The notes below the pieces were generated by a model. The model did no database searches, had not been told where the DNA came from, and saw only the letters and a program-made list of their open reading frames with translations. A stretch of 64,000 bases of DNA, from assembly GCA_006386115.1 (NCBI GenBank), contig VFIW01000009.1:837083-901082 (forward strand), read 5' to 3'. The position numbers and the translations under genes are program-made. Each line of letters begins with the position of its first letter. Position 1 is the first letter of the stretch. The DNA is from Globisporangium splendens. Lineage: Eukaryota > Oomycota > Peronosporomycetes > Pythiales > Pythiaceae. This document shows positions 55,122 through 64,000 of this stretch, one piece after another.

Positions 55122-58100
55122 GGGCGGGGCCTCCTACTGGCCCGGAAGAGAGGACTGTGTTTGTGGATACACAGGACTCTGGCCCCAATGTGCATGATGC
55201 ACATGCAGTTTCCACGAGTGAGAAGAGTGTCAGTCAAACGTCAAGTTTGATCGTTCTCAAAGTTCATGTAGACGGTATTGCAACGCCTCTACGAGCTTTG
55301 GTTGACACTGGTGCGTCGAACAATTTTGTTCGAAATGAAGTGATCGTCAGGCATAAAGTACCAATGCCTGATGCGAATGAAGACAAGGCGATGGTTATTC
55401 GGTTGGCCAACGGGTCAACTGTGAAGATGCCGAAGCGCGTGGTGCGCTTGGCAATGGAATGTGAAGATTTCCGAGGTGAAGACGAGTTTATTCTACTCGA
55501 CCTCGATGACAAGTTTGATCTGATTCTGGGAATGCCATGGTTGAAGCGTTATCAACCTAGCATTGACTGGATGAAGATAAAGATCTCCGTTGACAAGTCA
55601 CGTGATGCTGACTTGTGCTGCACAACAACGGATGAAGTGGTGTGGGTGTATACATCTGTGGAAGAGATCCCGGATGACCCTCGTGATATTGCAGTGTGCG
55701 ATGGCCCCCCATGTTCACGAGCGGTACCCATCTTGAAGAAGACTACTGGAGGTGGAGCAGTCAGGCGCCAGAAAAAGACTGTCTCCTTTGCCATCGACCC
55801 CATGGATGAGGCGATGTGCGTGGAAGAAACGAATGGGAAAAGAGCCGAAGAGCCATCCCGAGACAAGACGACCAAGAAAAAGAAGCAATTATCGTCAAGT
55901 GTTGCAAGCGCAACGTGTGCCCCTGATCAAGGTACAAGTCAAGATGACGAAGGAAGTGTCCAAGCAAGAGTCACTTCGAGTGAATACGTGAACGTATTGG
56001 TCTACAATGAAGATGGTGACAGCAACGTAATGCGTCACATTGAAGTCGAAAATCCTCCAAGCTCAGTCGAAGAGTTGATTTCCTTGCCATGGATGAGCAA
56101 GAAGACGCTGAAGCGTAGCCTAGCGAAAGGCGAAATTTCGCAGGTCTGCATGATCGTCGATGTTGACGATGCAGAAGACATCAACACGGTGTCAGCAACG
56201 GAGGCTGAAGTGTTCGATGAGAAGACACGGAAGGAAAGGTTCGAGGAGCAGTCATGGGACGCTCTCGAGATGAACCCCGTGTATGAACTTGTCAAGGAAT
56301 ATGAGGACATTTTCCCAGACAAGGTGCCGGACGAACTGCCATTCGATAGAGGCGTTCGTCACGAGATTGACATACTTCCTGGCACGAAGTATTGTATCAC
56401 ACGGCAGTGGCCGTTGCCAAGAGAACAAGTAGTTGCGATCGACGAGTTCTTTGCGCAACGTGCTAAGGCTGGGCATGTGCGAGAGAGCAAGTCTCCACAT
56501 TGCAGCCCAACCTTCTGTGTGAAGAAGGCAACTGGAGGTTGGCGCATCGTTCACGCTTTCAACAAGCTGAACGACGCTACCATTCCAGCCCAAACTCCGG
56601 TTCCACGCAAGGATATGATCCTTGATGGAATGGTTGGCAGTACTGTCTTCAGTGCTATCGATCTGAAAGATGGATTCTATCAGATTCGAATGCGCGAAGA
56701 TGATGCACCACTAACCGCAGTGAGTACCCCGAGTGGTATGCTGTGGGAATGGTTAGTGATGCCACAGGGTTTGAAGAACGCTCCTGCGACTTTCAATAGG
56801 ATGGTCACGAATTTACTTCGTCCATTGAGAGGGTTTGCACCGAGTTACTTTGACGATATATTCGTTCATAGTAAAACCACGGGTGAAAAGTCTGACGTTG
56901 ATGTTCATCTCGATCATCTCCGTCAAGTCTTTCAGGTCATGCGAGAGAACAAGCTCTACGCTAACCTGAAGAAGTGCATATTCTTTGCACCAGAGATCCC
57001 CGTTCTCGGTTGCTTTGTGGGAAAGCATGGTGTTCGAGTCGATCCGGAGAAGGTCAAAGCTATTGACGATTGGCCTGTGCCTCAGAATGTCAAACAGCTG
57101 AGACAATGGCTGGGTTTGGCCAATTACTTGCACAAGTACACGCGCAATTATGCAGCGTTGGTGCAACCCCTCACACAGCTCCTGAAGAAGGACATTGAGT
57201 GGGAGTGGTCCAGCGACCACCAAGCAGCGTTTGCCGAAGTGAAGAGGAGTCTGCGAGAAGCTCCCGTGCTGGCAATCGCAAACCACGACAAGCCTTTTCA
57301 TGTGGTTTGCGATGCAAGCGACTATGCCATCGGTTGCGCATTGATGCAACACGATGATGAGGGTCATGAGCGAGTTGTGTCGTATCAGTCACGACAACTC
57401 CGACCCGCAGAACGGAACTACCCAGTTCATGACAAAGAACTTCTGGCGATGAAGTACTCTTTGGTCAAGTTCCGTGTCTACCTGTTTGGCGAGGAGCGCT
57501 TTGCAATCTACACAGATCATGCATCTCTGCGTACAGCGGTAAAGACTCCTCGCTTGTCGCAAAGAATGGCGAGATGGTTCTCCTTCTTTGCAGAGTACAA
57601 CTTTGTTGTACACTACAAGCCAGGCAAGACGAACATCTTAGCCGATGCGCTTTCAAGACGTCCGGACTATGATCCGAAGACCAAGAGTGAAGACACGGAC
57701 GGAGCGTGTCGACTCTGTGAAGACATTCAAGCGATCGCAGTGCAAGCAACGACTACAGTGCGAGAAGACATTGTCGAAGGGTACAAGTCTGACGAAACAT
57801 GTCAGGACTTGTTGAAGTATTTCAAGGACCCTTCGGACAAAGCACTGCAAGGTCTTCCGCCGCGCACAAGGTCGCGAGCTCACCGCTTCCGAGTACACAA
57901 TGGGTTGTTGTACTACGCGGTTGAAGACGGGGATACAGCAAGGGTTGTTGTTCCCAACGACGAAGGTCTGCGTCATCGACTCTTGTATGAGTACCATGAC
58001 AATCCTTCGGGTGGCCATCTCGGACGTGAGAAAACGTTTCTCAGTCTTTCCCGGGATTACTACTGGCCACACATGTACAAGTGGGTGCGCAAGTATGTGA

Positions 58101-59764
58101 GGACTTGCGAGGCCTGCCAACGAGTGAAACCCTCTGGTTCCACGCAGGCACCACTTCGTTCATTGGCTGTCCCATCGGACAGTTGGAAGTCTGTGAGTAT
58201 GGATTTCATATTCGGACTTCCTCGAGACAAACACGGACGCAATGGCATCCTTGTGTTTGTGGACCGATTCAGCAAGATGGTCCATCTTGCGCCGGTTTCG
58301 GACAAGATCTCAGCCGAAATGACGGCCAAGGTCTTTGTAGACGTCGTATTCCGTCTACATGGCCTGCCCGTTGAGATCGTGTCTGACCGTGACACTCGGT
58401 TTACGTCCAAGTTCTGGCGTGCACTGTTCGGACTTCTGGACACCAAGTTGGCCATGTCAACAGCGGCACACCCTGAAACGGATGGTCAAACTGAACGAGT
58501 GAATCGTGTCCTTGAAGACGTGTTGCGCAGTTATGCGACGTCTTTCAAAGAGTGGAGTGAGTTTCTCCCTCTTGCCGAGTTTGCGTTGAACAACTCCACG
58601 CATGTCTCGGCGGGTCACTCTCCATTTTATGTGAACTATGGCATTCATCCTCGAGTGCCTGCTTCCATAATGGGTGAGGTCTCTACCTTAAGTGGGGGAG
58701 GGACTACGGCTCATGGAAACAAGCCGCAGTCGTCGTATGACCTGAATGCTGTTGCCGAGTTAAAAGCCAACTTTGACTCGATGAAACCCCTCAACGACCT
58801 AACAAGTCGTGAGGAACAGCAAGTCGATGACTTTGTTGTGAGGAGACAAGCCGTTGTGAGGTTTGTTCGAGACGCAATCGCGAAGGCTCAGGATCTGCAA
58901 AAAGAGCTAGCAGACAAGAGCGGAAGGAAGAACAAGCAAGTTTATAAAATCAATGATCTTGTATTGCTTAGTGCGGCAAATCTGCCTGAACATGGAGTGT
59001 CCAACTTGGGAAGCTCGAAGCTTCTGCCAAGGTTCATTGGACCGTTCAAGGTAGTGAAATGCAATGGTGATGCCTACACGCTAGACATACCTACACGCAT
59101 GCGTCTACACCCTACATTTTATGTGGGTAGACTAAAGCCTTACCTTCCAAGCGGATCAGCTGATCCTACGAGATCTTCCGCAAACGATCAAGCTGATCTT
59201 GAAGACTCTCCACTTGATTGCGAAGAGCAAACAGCTCATCGCTTTGGAGATTCTTCTCGGCGTAAAGGCGCTGAAGCACATCGAAGGACTGGTCCTTCAC
59301 CGACTCCAGCGCTTGAAGACGAGAATGGTACTCACCACGAAGTACCTCAAAAGCCGAACCTGCCTCTTCCACAGAGCGCAAAAGGCGATCGTGAGCCAAC
59401 TCACGAGACTTCTCGTTCTTCCGGAGTCGAACAAGTTCGTCCTGAACCTGTTGGAACCGTTCCTCAAAACGGGACTCCAAAGCCAGATACTGAGCGGGAC
59501 CAAAGGTCAGCCAGTCGATCCGCGACTCCTGCTCCTTCACTTGGTCCTCGAGGCTCTCGCACCGATCCGAAAGGATCGCATCGCGAACTTCCAGTGTCTC
59601 AATCTGAGCGCGATGAGCACTCTCCCACTTCCAGAGTCGCTCAATCGTTTTCTCGTTCAGCCCCACCCCCGTTGTTAGACTCTCAGGGAGAGCATCGCTG
59701 GGTGGTTAGTCGATTGTTGATCATGAAGATCGACCGACTCATCGTCGAGGAAAGAAGCAGTTGA
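55122..59764 (+). CDS. Gypsy pol polyprotein (PR-RT-RH-IN)
   Basis: An open frame (formally open from 54962) in a different frame from the gag end, as in elements using frameshifting between gag and pol. Protease: ALVDTGASNNF near 55297. Reverse transcriptase: FSAIDLKDGFYQIRM, LVMPQGLKNAPATF and YFDDIFVHS near 56845. RNase H: VVCDASDYAIGCALMQ. Integrase: HLGREKTFLSLSRDYYWP with CEAC for the zinc site; catalytic MDFIFGLP, VSDRDTRFTSKFW and HPETDGQTERVN. GPFKVVKCNGDAYTLDIPTR is the tail. From about 59150 the sense frame is low-complexity (Ser, Arg, Pro, Thr), then ends at 59764 before the chromodomain. The catalytic residues are all present. Confidence 0.92.
59166..59666 (-). CDS. Antisense ORF 2 in the Gypsy element (coiled coil)
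   Basis: A 166-codon complement frame antisense to the low-complexity tail of pol. It has regular heptads (TLEVRDAILSDRCESLEDQV, RFEERFQQVQDELVRLRKNE, NLQSDELFALRNQVESLQDQ), while the sense strand here gives only disordered sequence. It begins nine bases after the stop of antisense ORF 1, in the frame that a one-base correction would join to it. It has no clear start of its own (first codon GTG), so it is probably the continuation of ORF 1. Confidence 0.45.
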   Translation of the reverse strand: MGLNEKTIERLWKWESAHRAQIETLEVRDAILSDRCESLEDQVKEQESRIDWLTFGPAQYLALESRFEERFQQVQDELVRLRKNEKSRELAHDRLLRSVEEAGSAFEVLRGEYHSRLQALESVKDQSFDVLQRLYAEKNLQSDELFALRNQVESLQDQLDRLRKIS

Positions 59765-60232
59765 ACCATCAACGCTTCTACAGAGTTCGGTGGCGTGGAT
59801 ATCCACCGAGCTCGGACACGTGGGAACCACGGCAGACGATGGAGTCTGATGTTCCCGACGTGGTCCGCAGCTACGAGAACTGCTTGTAGCGTCGCCAGGA
59901 GCGACACTACGACGACCAGAGCTGGGATTCGCTCTGTCGTCAGCATGAGTTCTTCTACGGGCACGAACATCGCCACGACGAAGAAGACGCTCCATCTTGT
60001 TCTCGTTCCCAAGACGAACGAATGTTCGCCATGAGTCTCTCTGGGCTGCGATGGGTTGGTTCGGATCACGGTTGTTGATCCGACGCCAACTGAAGAAACG
60101 TTCCATGTAGAACTCCTTGTCTCCATCTCGGTTGAGAATGGAGGTAACGTCAAAGAGTTCTGGAACCGTTCTCTGCCGCTTGGGCAAAGGACGTTCTTCA
60201 TCTTGGTTCACTTGGTCACTTGGTCGCTTCAT
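59675..60232 (-). CDS. Antisense ORF 1 in the Gypsy element (unknown protein)
   Basis: The complement frame starting MKRPSDQVNQDEERPLPKRQ is 185 codons long. It reads like a real protein at first (KEFYMERFFSWRRINNRDPN, then RDSWRTFVRLGNENKMERLL), with a basic PLPKRQR stretch, then becomes Arg/Ser-rich. Its first 340 bases lie beyond any sense coding sequence; the rest is antisense to the chromodomain. It is in the region where some plant LTR elements carry antisense extra ORFs. Long antisense frames also arise by chance in this GC-rich DNA, so coding is not proven. Confidence 0.45.
   Translation of the reverse strand: MKRPSDQVNQDEERPLPKRQRTVPELFDVTSILNRDGDKEFYMERFFSWRRINNRDPNQPIAAQRDSWRTFVRLGNENKMERLLRRGDVRARRRTHADDRANPSSGRRSVAPGDATSSSRSCGPRREHQTPSSAVVPTCPSSVDIHATELCRSVDGSTASFLDDESVDLHDQQSTNHPAMLSLRV
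59716..59889 (+). pseudogene. Chromodomain of the Gypsy integrase, out of frame with pol
   Basis: In the frame one base off pol, the sequence reads DHEDRPTHRRGKKQLNHQRF, then YRVRWRGYPPSSDTWEPRQT, ending with VRSYENCL and a stop. RWRGYPPSxDTWEP is a clear chromodomain core, used by chromoviruses to guide integration. Pol reaches RWVVSRLL and then runs out of frame, so one base is missing (or two extra) near 59690-59730. Confidence 0.75.
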
Positions 60233-60295
60233 GGCCGATTGGAAAGTGAACTGCTCCGAAAGGTCTGCAAAAGTACGCAAGGTACTTGTGACTTT

Positions 60296-60308
60296 AAGGA
60301 GGGGATGA
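60296..60308 (+). promoter_or_regulatory. Polypurine tract of the Gypsy element
   Basis: aaggaggggatga lies directly before the right LTR (tgtaatggg at 60309), as expected for the plus-strand primer. Confidence 0.65.
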
Positions 60309-60933
60309 TGTAATGGGCTATACCTAGCCATTACATGAAGGTGGATCTGTTCCACAGATCTAGTGTGCCACACACCACCTTCAGTGTGCATTGTGGAGAG
60401 ACAAATAACAAAGGGATTACGGTACGACAGTCCCCACATGCACATGTGACGTCATCCCATGACGTCACGAGCGCTCCTCTGTGCTGATCAGTGCAGAATG
60501 TTGTTCACATGTACTAATCAGTACAGAGTGATGATATCCATGTACTAATCAAGTACTGAGTGATGGTTCCTACTTGGGAAACTGCACTGGTGATGAGACC
60601 GACGTGTCTCTGCCACCTGAAGTGAGTGGCTGTAGCCAATCACTTTGCAGGGAATTTTCCACGGAACTTCAAGTTCAATTTTCGGCATGAGATACCCGTC
60701 GGTTCAACCTCAGATGTACGCCCCGGTTTTATATATCAGATTCATAGGTTTTATTGTACATGTTTAGGTTTTAGTTGTAAAATGTGTAGGATCCCTTGGG
60801 GTTCATTCGTAAGTAGCGACAGGAACCATAAGTATTTCAATTCATTTGGATTATTGCCAAGTTCCTCTCAAGTATTCCTCTCAAGCGCAAGCGTGCGTGC
60901 CGTGTTTGAGGCTGTCTCGGATAGCCTCTTACA
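60309..60933 (+). repeat. Right LTR of the Gypsy element, with a different 3' end
   Basis: It follows the left LTR closely from tgtaatggg to about 60840. The last 90 bases instead match the inverted LTR at 52.1 kb (cttcctctcaag...gcgtgcgtgccgtgtttgag and gctgtctcggatagcctc), ending tcttaca. It is therefore a mosaic, not an identical partner of the left LTR. Confidence 0.75.
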
Positions 60934-60934
60934 G

Positions 60935-62931
60935 TACGTCTTGACTCCGAAAGAGAAGCGTTTGAAGTGGGATCCCAAGTCTCGACCTGGTCTGTTCATG
61001 GGGTACGAAGAATCGCCCAAGGCTTATCGCGTGTATGACATCGAGGGGACAAGGTGGTGATCAGTCGCGATGTCAACTTCGATGAAGCCGTTATTGGTGG
61101 AACTTTGCTGAATGACTCGGCGGATGGTATGACCGACATCCTGAACCGACTTGAAGACATCGAGATCGAAGGCACTCGTCCGCTGTCGGCGTTCAAGTAC
61201 GCTGGCAAGCGCCATGCTGGAGCTTCGCAGTCTGCTGAAATCCCAACCAACGCCGACGAGTCAACCACTGAAGCTGATGAAAGCGATGAGGACGGTGCAA
61301 CTCGTCGATCGACTCGCCGACGTATCTCGCCTGTCGAGTGGTGGCGTGCAAGTGCAAACATGGTCCAAGTTCGCGACTTGTCCGAACCGACTTCGTTCCA
61401 AGAAGTTGTGAGTAGTGCCGAACAAGTGCATTGGCGTAACACGATCCGTGCTGAGCTCAAGTCGATGCGTCTTCGTGGTGTGTTCCGTGCTGTCAAGCTT
61501 CCGACCGGTCAGCGTGCAATCGGCACCAAGTGGGTGTTCAAGATCAAGCGCAACGCCGATGGGTCGATCAACAAGTACAAGGCTCGACTTGTCGCGAAGG
61601 GTTTCAAGCAGAAATGCGGCGTCGACTACACGGAGACGTTTGCGCCAGTTGTCAAGTACGTGACTCTTCGCATGGTGATCGCGCTTGCCAAACTGCTCAG
61701 ATGGCCGATCGACCAACTTGACGTGGTCACTGCATTCTTGTACGGCCAAATGAAGGAACTCGTGTTCATCCTCATTCTGGAAGGCGTGGAAGTCGACGAC
61801 AAGTTCGACTGTCTGGAATTGCTCAAGTCGATCTATGGGTTGAAACAAGCTTCTCGCGTATGGAACGAGACGTTCGACGAGTATGTGCGCTCTATTGGCT
61901 TTGAAGTGTCCAAGTTCGACCCGTGCCTCTACATCAAATGCGTCGCAGGACATTGCGTTTTGCTTCTGGTGTACGTCGACGACGTGATTGTGACCGGAAG
62001 TTCGAGCGATCTGATTGCTGAAGTCAAGCATGAACTCAAGCAGCGCTTTGAGATAACTGACAGTGGCGCGTGCAAGTTCGTTCTCGGCATCGAGCTGATC
62101 GAACATGAGGACGGTGGTGTGACTTTGTGCCAACGGCGCTACATCGACGACATCCTCAAGCGTTTCGGCATGGAAGATTGCAAGTCCGTCGCGAGTCCAG
62201 TCGACATCAGCGCGAAGATGGTACAAGGTGAAAATCAAGCGCCTGCGACCGATGTTCCCTACCGTGAAGCTGTCGGTGCACTCACGCACTTGATGTGTGC
62301 GACGCGACCAGACATTGCCTTTGCCGTCGGCATGGTGGCTCGCTTCATGGAAACCCCGCAAGACATGCACTGGACTGCGGTGAAGCGAATCTTTCGCTAC
62401 TTGCAAGGCACCAAGTCGCATGGAATCCGATTCCAGTCAAGTGGTGAACTCGACTTCAAGTGTTTTTCGGATGCCAACTGGGCGGGCGACGTTGCTGATC
62501 GCAAATCAACGTCCGGCTATGTGTTCAAATTGGCCGGTGGTCCGATCAGTTGGGGAAGCAAGAAGCAGTCAAGTGTGTCCCTCTCGACGAGCAAAGCCGA
62601 GTACATTGCACTCAGTTTGGCGATCCAAGAAGGCAAGTGGGTGCACCGACTGTTGTGTGAGATTTTGGTTGCCGCTGGTGTTGAATCTCCCAAGCTTGTG
62701 ATTTTCGAAGACAATCAGTCGTGCATCAAGATGACGAAGAACCCAGTCAATCATGGTCGGGCCAAGCACATTGACATTAAGTACCATCACATCCGCGATG
62801 AAGTGAAATCCGGTGAAGTCGAAGTCGAGTACTGCAGCACTTCGACGATGTTGGCCGATTTGCTCACGAAGGGATTGGCCGGACCGAGACACCAAGAACT
62901 CACGGAAGATCTCGGCATCCAAGGTTGTTAA
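60935..62931 (+). pseudogene. Ty1/Copia pol, truncated (RT and RNase H)
   Basis: Directly after the Gypsy LTR the frame gives VLTPKEKRLKWDPKSRPGLF and MGYEESPKAYRVYDIEG, the end of a Copia integrase. A one-base shift near 61055 leads to VISRDVNFDEAVIGG and then a long open frame to 62931. It has TKWVFKIKRNADGSINKYKA, DYTETFAPVVKYVTLRM, QLDVVTAFLYG, the catalytic LLLVYVDDVIVTG, KRIFRYLQGTKSHGI, FSDANWAGDVADRKSTSGY and SLSTSKAEYIALS, with NPVNHGRAKHIDIKYHHIRD and a normal end (LADLLTKGLAGPRH). Gag, protease and most of integrase are missing, so it is defective. Confidence 0.9.
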
Positions 62932-62947
62932 CCTTGAGGGAGGCTAT

Positions 62948-63344
62948 TGAGATGTACCGTGTTTATGGTACGAACGATGCCAACCACACGTCTCTTTCGT
63001 GGAACGTTCCCGTATGGGACACTTGTTTACGCCAAGCGTAAACATTCGATTTTCTCATAGAGCGTAAGCATCGTTCATGTCTCGTAGCATAATCATTGAA
63101 TGTTGGGGAATCTTTAGGGTGACAGCGTAGGATAGTGCATTTTGATTGGTTAGATCCTCTCCGTACATCTCAGGATCTTGTGGCTCACAGGAGCCTCCAT
63201 TTGTGTCCAACACCGAGTGGACACGCTCAGTGTCGCACGGGTAGGAGACCAACCTAAAACAATCTAAAAAATCTTACTTTCCAATTTGCCATCTCAAGCT
63301 CACTCCGGTTCATCCTTCTTCCTCCGCGCTCTTGACCTTTAACA
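62948..63344 (+). repeat. Copia LTR
   Basis: It begins tgagatgtaccgtg right after a purine tract (gagggaggctat), following the Copia pol, and ends ...ttgacctttaaca before a primer site, so TG...CA borders are present (397 bases). Sequence on both sides fits: RNase H to the left, gag to the right. Confidence 0.65.
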
Positions 63345-63358
63345 GGTTATGAGCCCAA
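63345..63358 (+). promoter_or_regulatory. Copia primer binding site of half-tRNA type
   Basis: ggttatgagcccaa lies immediately after the LTR. Its complement resembles the anticodon arm of initiator methionine tRNA (GGGCTCATAACC), the half-tRNA primer known for copia-like elements. Confidence 0.6.
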
Positions 63359-63879
63359 GTACAAGCACCATGACCGACAAGACGATCATCGACAAGTTCA
63401 ACGGCGACAGCTTCGCCACGTGGGCACGCTACATGCGTGGCGTGTTCCTCACCAAGTCTGTGTGGGACGTTGTCAACCGCCAAGATACTCCGGTCTTCAC
63501 CGATGCGCGCATCAAGGACGAATATGTTCGCACGAACAATGTTGCGTTTGGTTTGCTGCTGCTGCACATCGACGCCGAGTATCATCATGTCGTGGATGAT
63601 TGCGAAGAAGCGTGGGTGGCATGGGCCCGTCTGAAGGTTCTCTACCAAGATTCCCAGAAGGCCGGACGCATCTATCTCAAGCGTCAGTTGTTCAGCATTG
63701 AGATGAAGGAAGGCGACAACCTATTGCACCACTGCAATGAGGTCCTCAACATCCACGCCAAGCTTGTGAGTATCGGCGCGAAGATGGAGGACGAAGACGT
63801 CGCGATTTGCTTGCTTCGAAGTTTGCCGAAGAGCTACGAGAACGTGGTTCTTCATATCGAAATGAGCAACGCCTGTTGA
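63349..63879 (+). CDS. Copia gag (UBN2-type), truncated
   Basis: The frame from 63349 (ATG 63349 or 63370) gives [20 protein letters not shown], then [40 protein letters not shown] and [20 protein letters not shown], the gag core of Copia elements. It stops at 63879 after HIEMSNAC, short of the usual zinc knuckle, and the remaining 120 bases of the window show no continuation. It is the start of a second element or a decayed copy. Confidence 0.8.
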   Translation: MSPSTSTMTDKTIIDKFNGDSFATWARYMRGVFLTKSVWDVVNRQDTPVFTDARIKDEYVRTNNVAFGLLLLHIDAEYHHVVDDCEEAWVAWARLKVLYQDSQKAGRIYLKRQLFSIEMKEGDNLLHHCNEVLNIHAKLVSIGAKMEDEDVAICLLRSLPKSYENVVLHIEMSNAC

Positions 63880-64000
63880 AAAGGTGCTTGAGTGGTGGGA
63901 TGCAAAATGCAAAGTGGTTGATTGAATGAGGTCCTTAGCTCACATGCACACATGCTATCTCTAAGCCTAATGGATTCCTACGGATTCTTGTCTGTACTAT

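Larger units (their letters stand above)
53298..60933 (+). mobile_element. Ty3/Gypsy chromodomain LTR retrotransposon, nearly complete
   Basis: Parts in order: left LTR 53298-53946, primer site 53949-53966, gag from 54073, pol to 59764, chromodomain remnant to about 59889, antisense ORFs 60232-59166, polypurine tract 60296-60308, right LTR 60309-60933. The integrase-chromodomain order places it with chromoviruses. Frame breaks in gag and before the chromodomain suggest it is no longer autonomous. Flanking bases (agtaa left, gtacg right) do not match, so no target duplication is present. Confidence 0.85.

Noticed and set aside
61261..62421. 386-codon antisense ORF in the Copia pol
   Set aside because: It mirrors a strongly conserved sense RT with GC-rich third positions and its sequence resembles nothing. 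It is a warning that antisense frames can be long by chance here.
1..64000. tRNA and rRNA genes
   Set aside because: I saw no complete cloverleaf or rRNA block by eye; only primer-site matches inside LTR elements. A tRNAscan run would settle it.

Overview
This window reads as nuclear DNA of an oomycete, most likely Phytophthora or a close relative. The grounds are: genes packed tens to hundreds of bases apart; many short introns (about 55-105 bases) with GTACGN/GTGCGN donors; tandem bZIP/START-like proteins of the type I recall being annotated 'M96 mating-specific' in oomycetes; and oomycete-style mobile DNA (Harbinger, hAT, chromodomain Ty3/Gypsy, Ty1/Copia). Species cannot be fixed from sequence alone.

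Layout. 1-15.8 kb is an accessory, duplication-rich stretch. It holds four members of one START-like family (left edge, 1911-3601, 8547-10214, 11241-12908), two decayed ARF GTPases each just downstream of a family member, Harbinger and hAT relics, a broken copy of a secreted CocE/PepX-type hydrolase next to the intact one (6258-8207), and a SINE-like insertion carrying an expanded G-rich minisatellite. 16.6-51.3 kb is mostly gene-dense housekeeping DNA, broken by a dead kinase and a chromodomain scrap at 34.6-36.2 kb. In order it holds a coiled-coil protein, a divergent E1-like protein, ERGIC3/Erv46, CEP44, XPC/Rad4, MoaA/MOCS1A, an SR-type RNA-binding protein, pyrroline-5-carboxylate reductase, ITFG2, a DIX-ELMO protein, a FANCM-type helicase fused to PHD fingers, a kynurenine-type aminotransferase and a bZIP-START protein. 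52-64 kb is a nest of retroelements: an inverted LTR holding a second SINE-like copy, an almost complete Gypsy element with antisense ORFs, a truncated Copia pol, a Copia LTR, and the start of another Copia gag.

How genes relate. XPC and FANCM belong to DNA damage handling. ERGIC3 is ER-Golgi cargo machinery. MoaA makes the first intermediate of molybdenum cofactor. ITFG2 is a KICSTOR (nutrient/TORC1) component in animals. P5CR and the aminotransferase are amino-acid enzymes, both with likely mitochondrial leaders. They look like neighbours in a compact genome, not an operon-like system.

Most unusual items: the E1-like protein that has lost its ATP-site motifs and catalytic cysteine; the helicase-PHD fusion; the DIX-ELMO fusion; the SINE-like element with one repeat unit in one copy and about 18 in the other; and two antisense ORFs inside the Gypsy element that, together with the sense pol-chromodomain frame, are all broken by the same one-base frame change.
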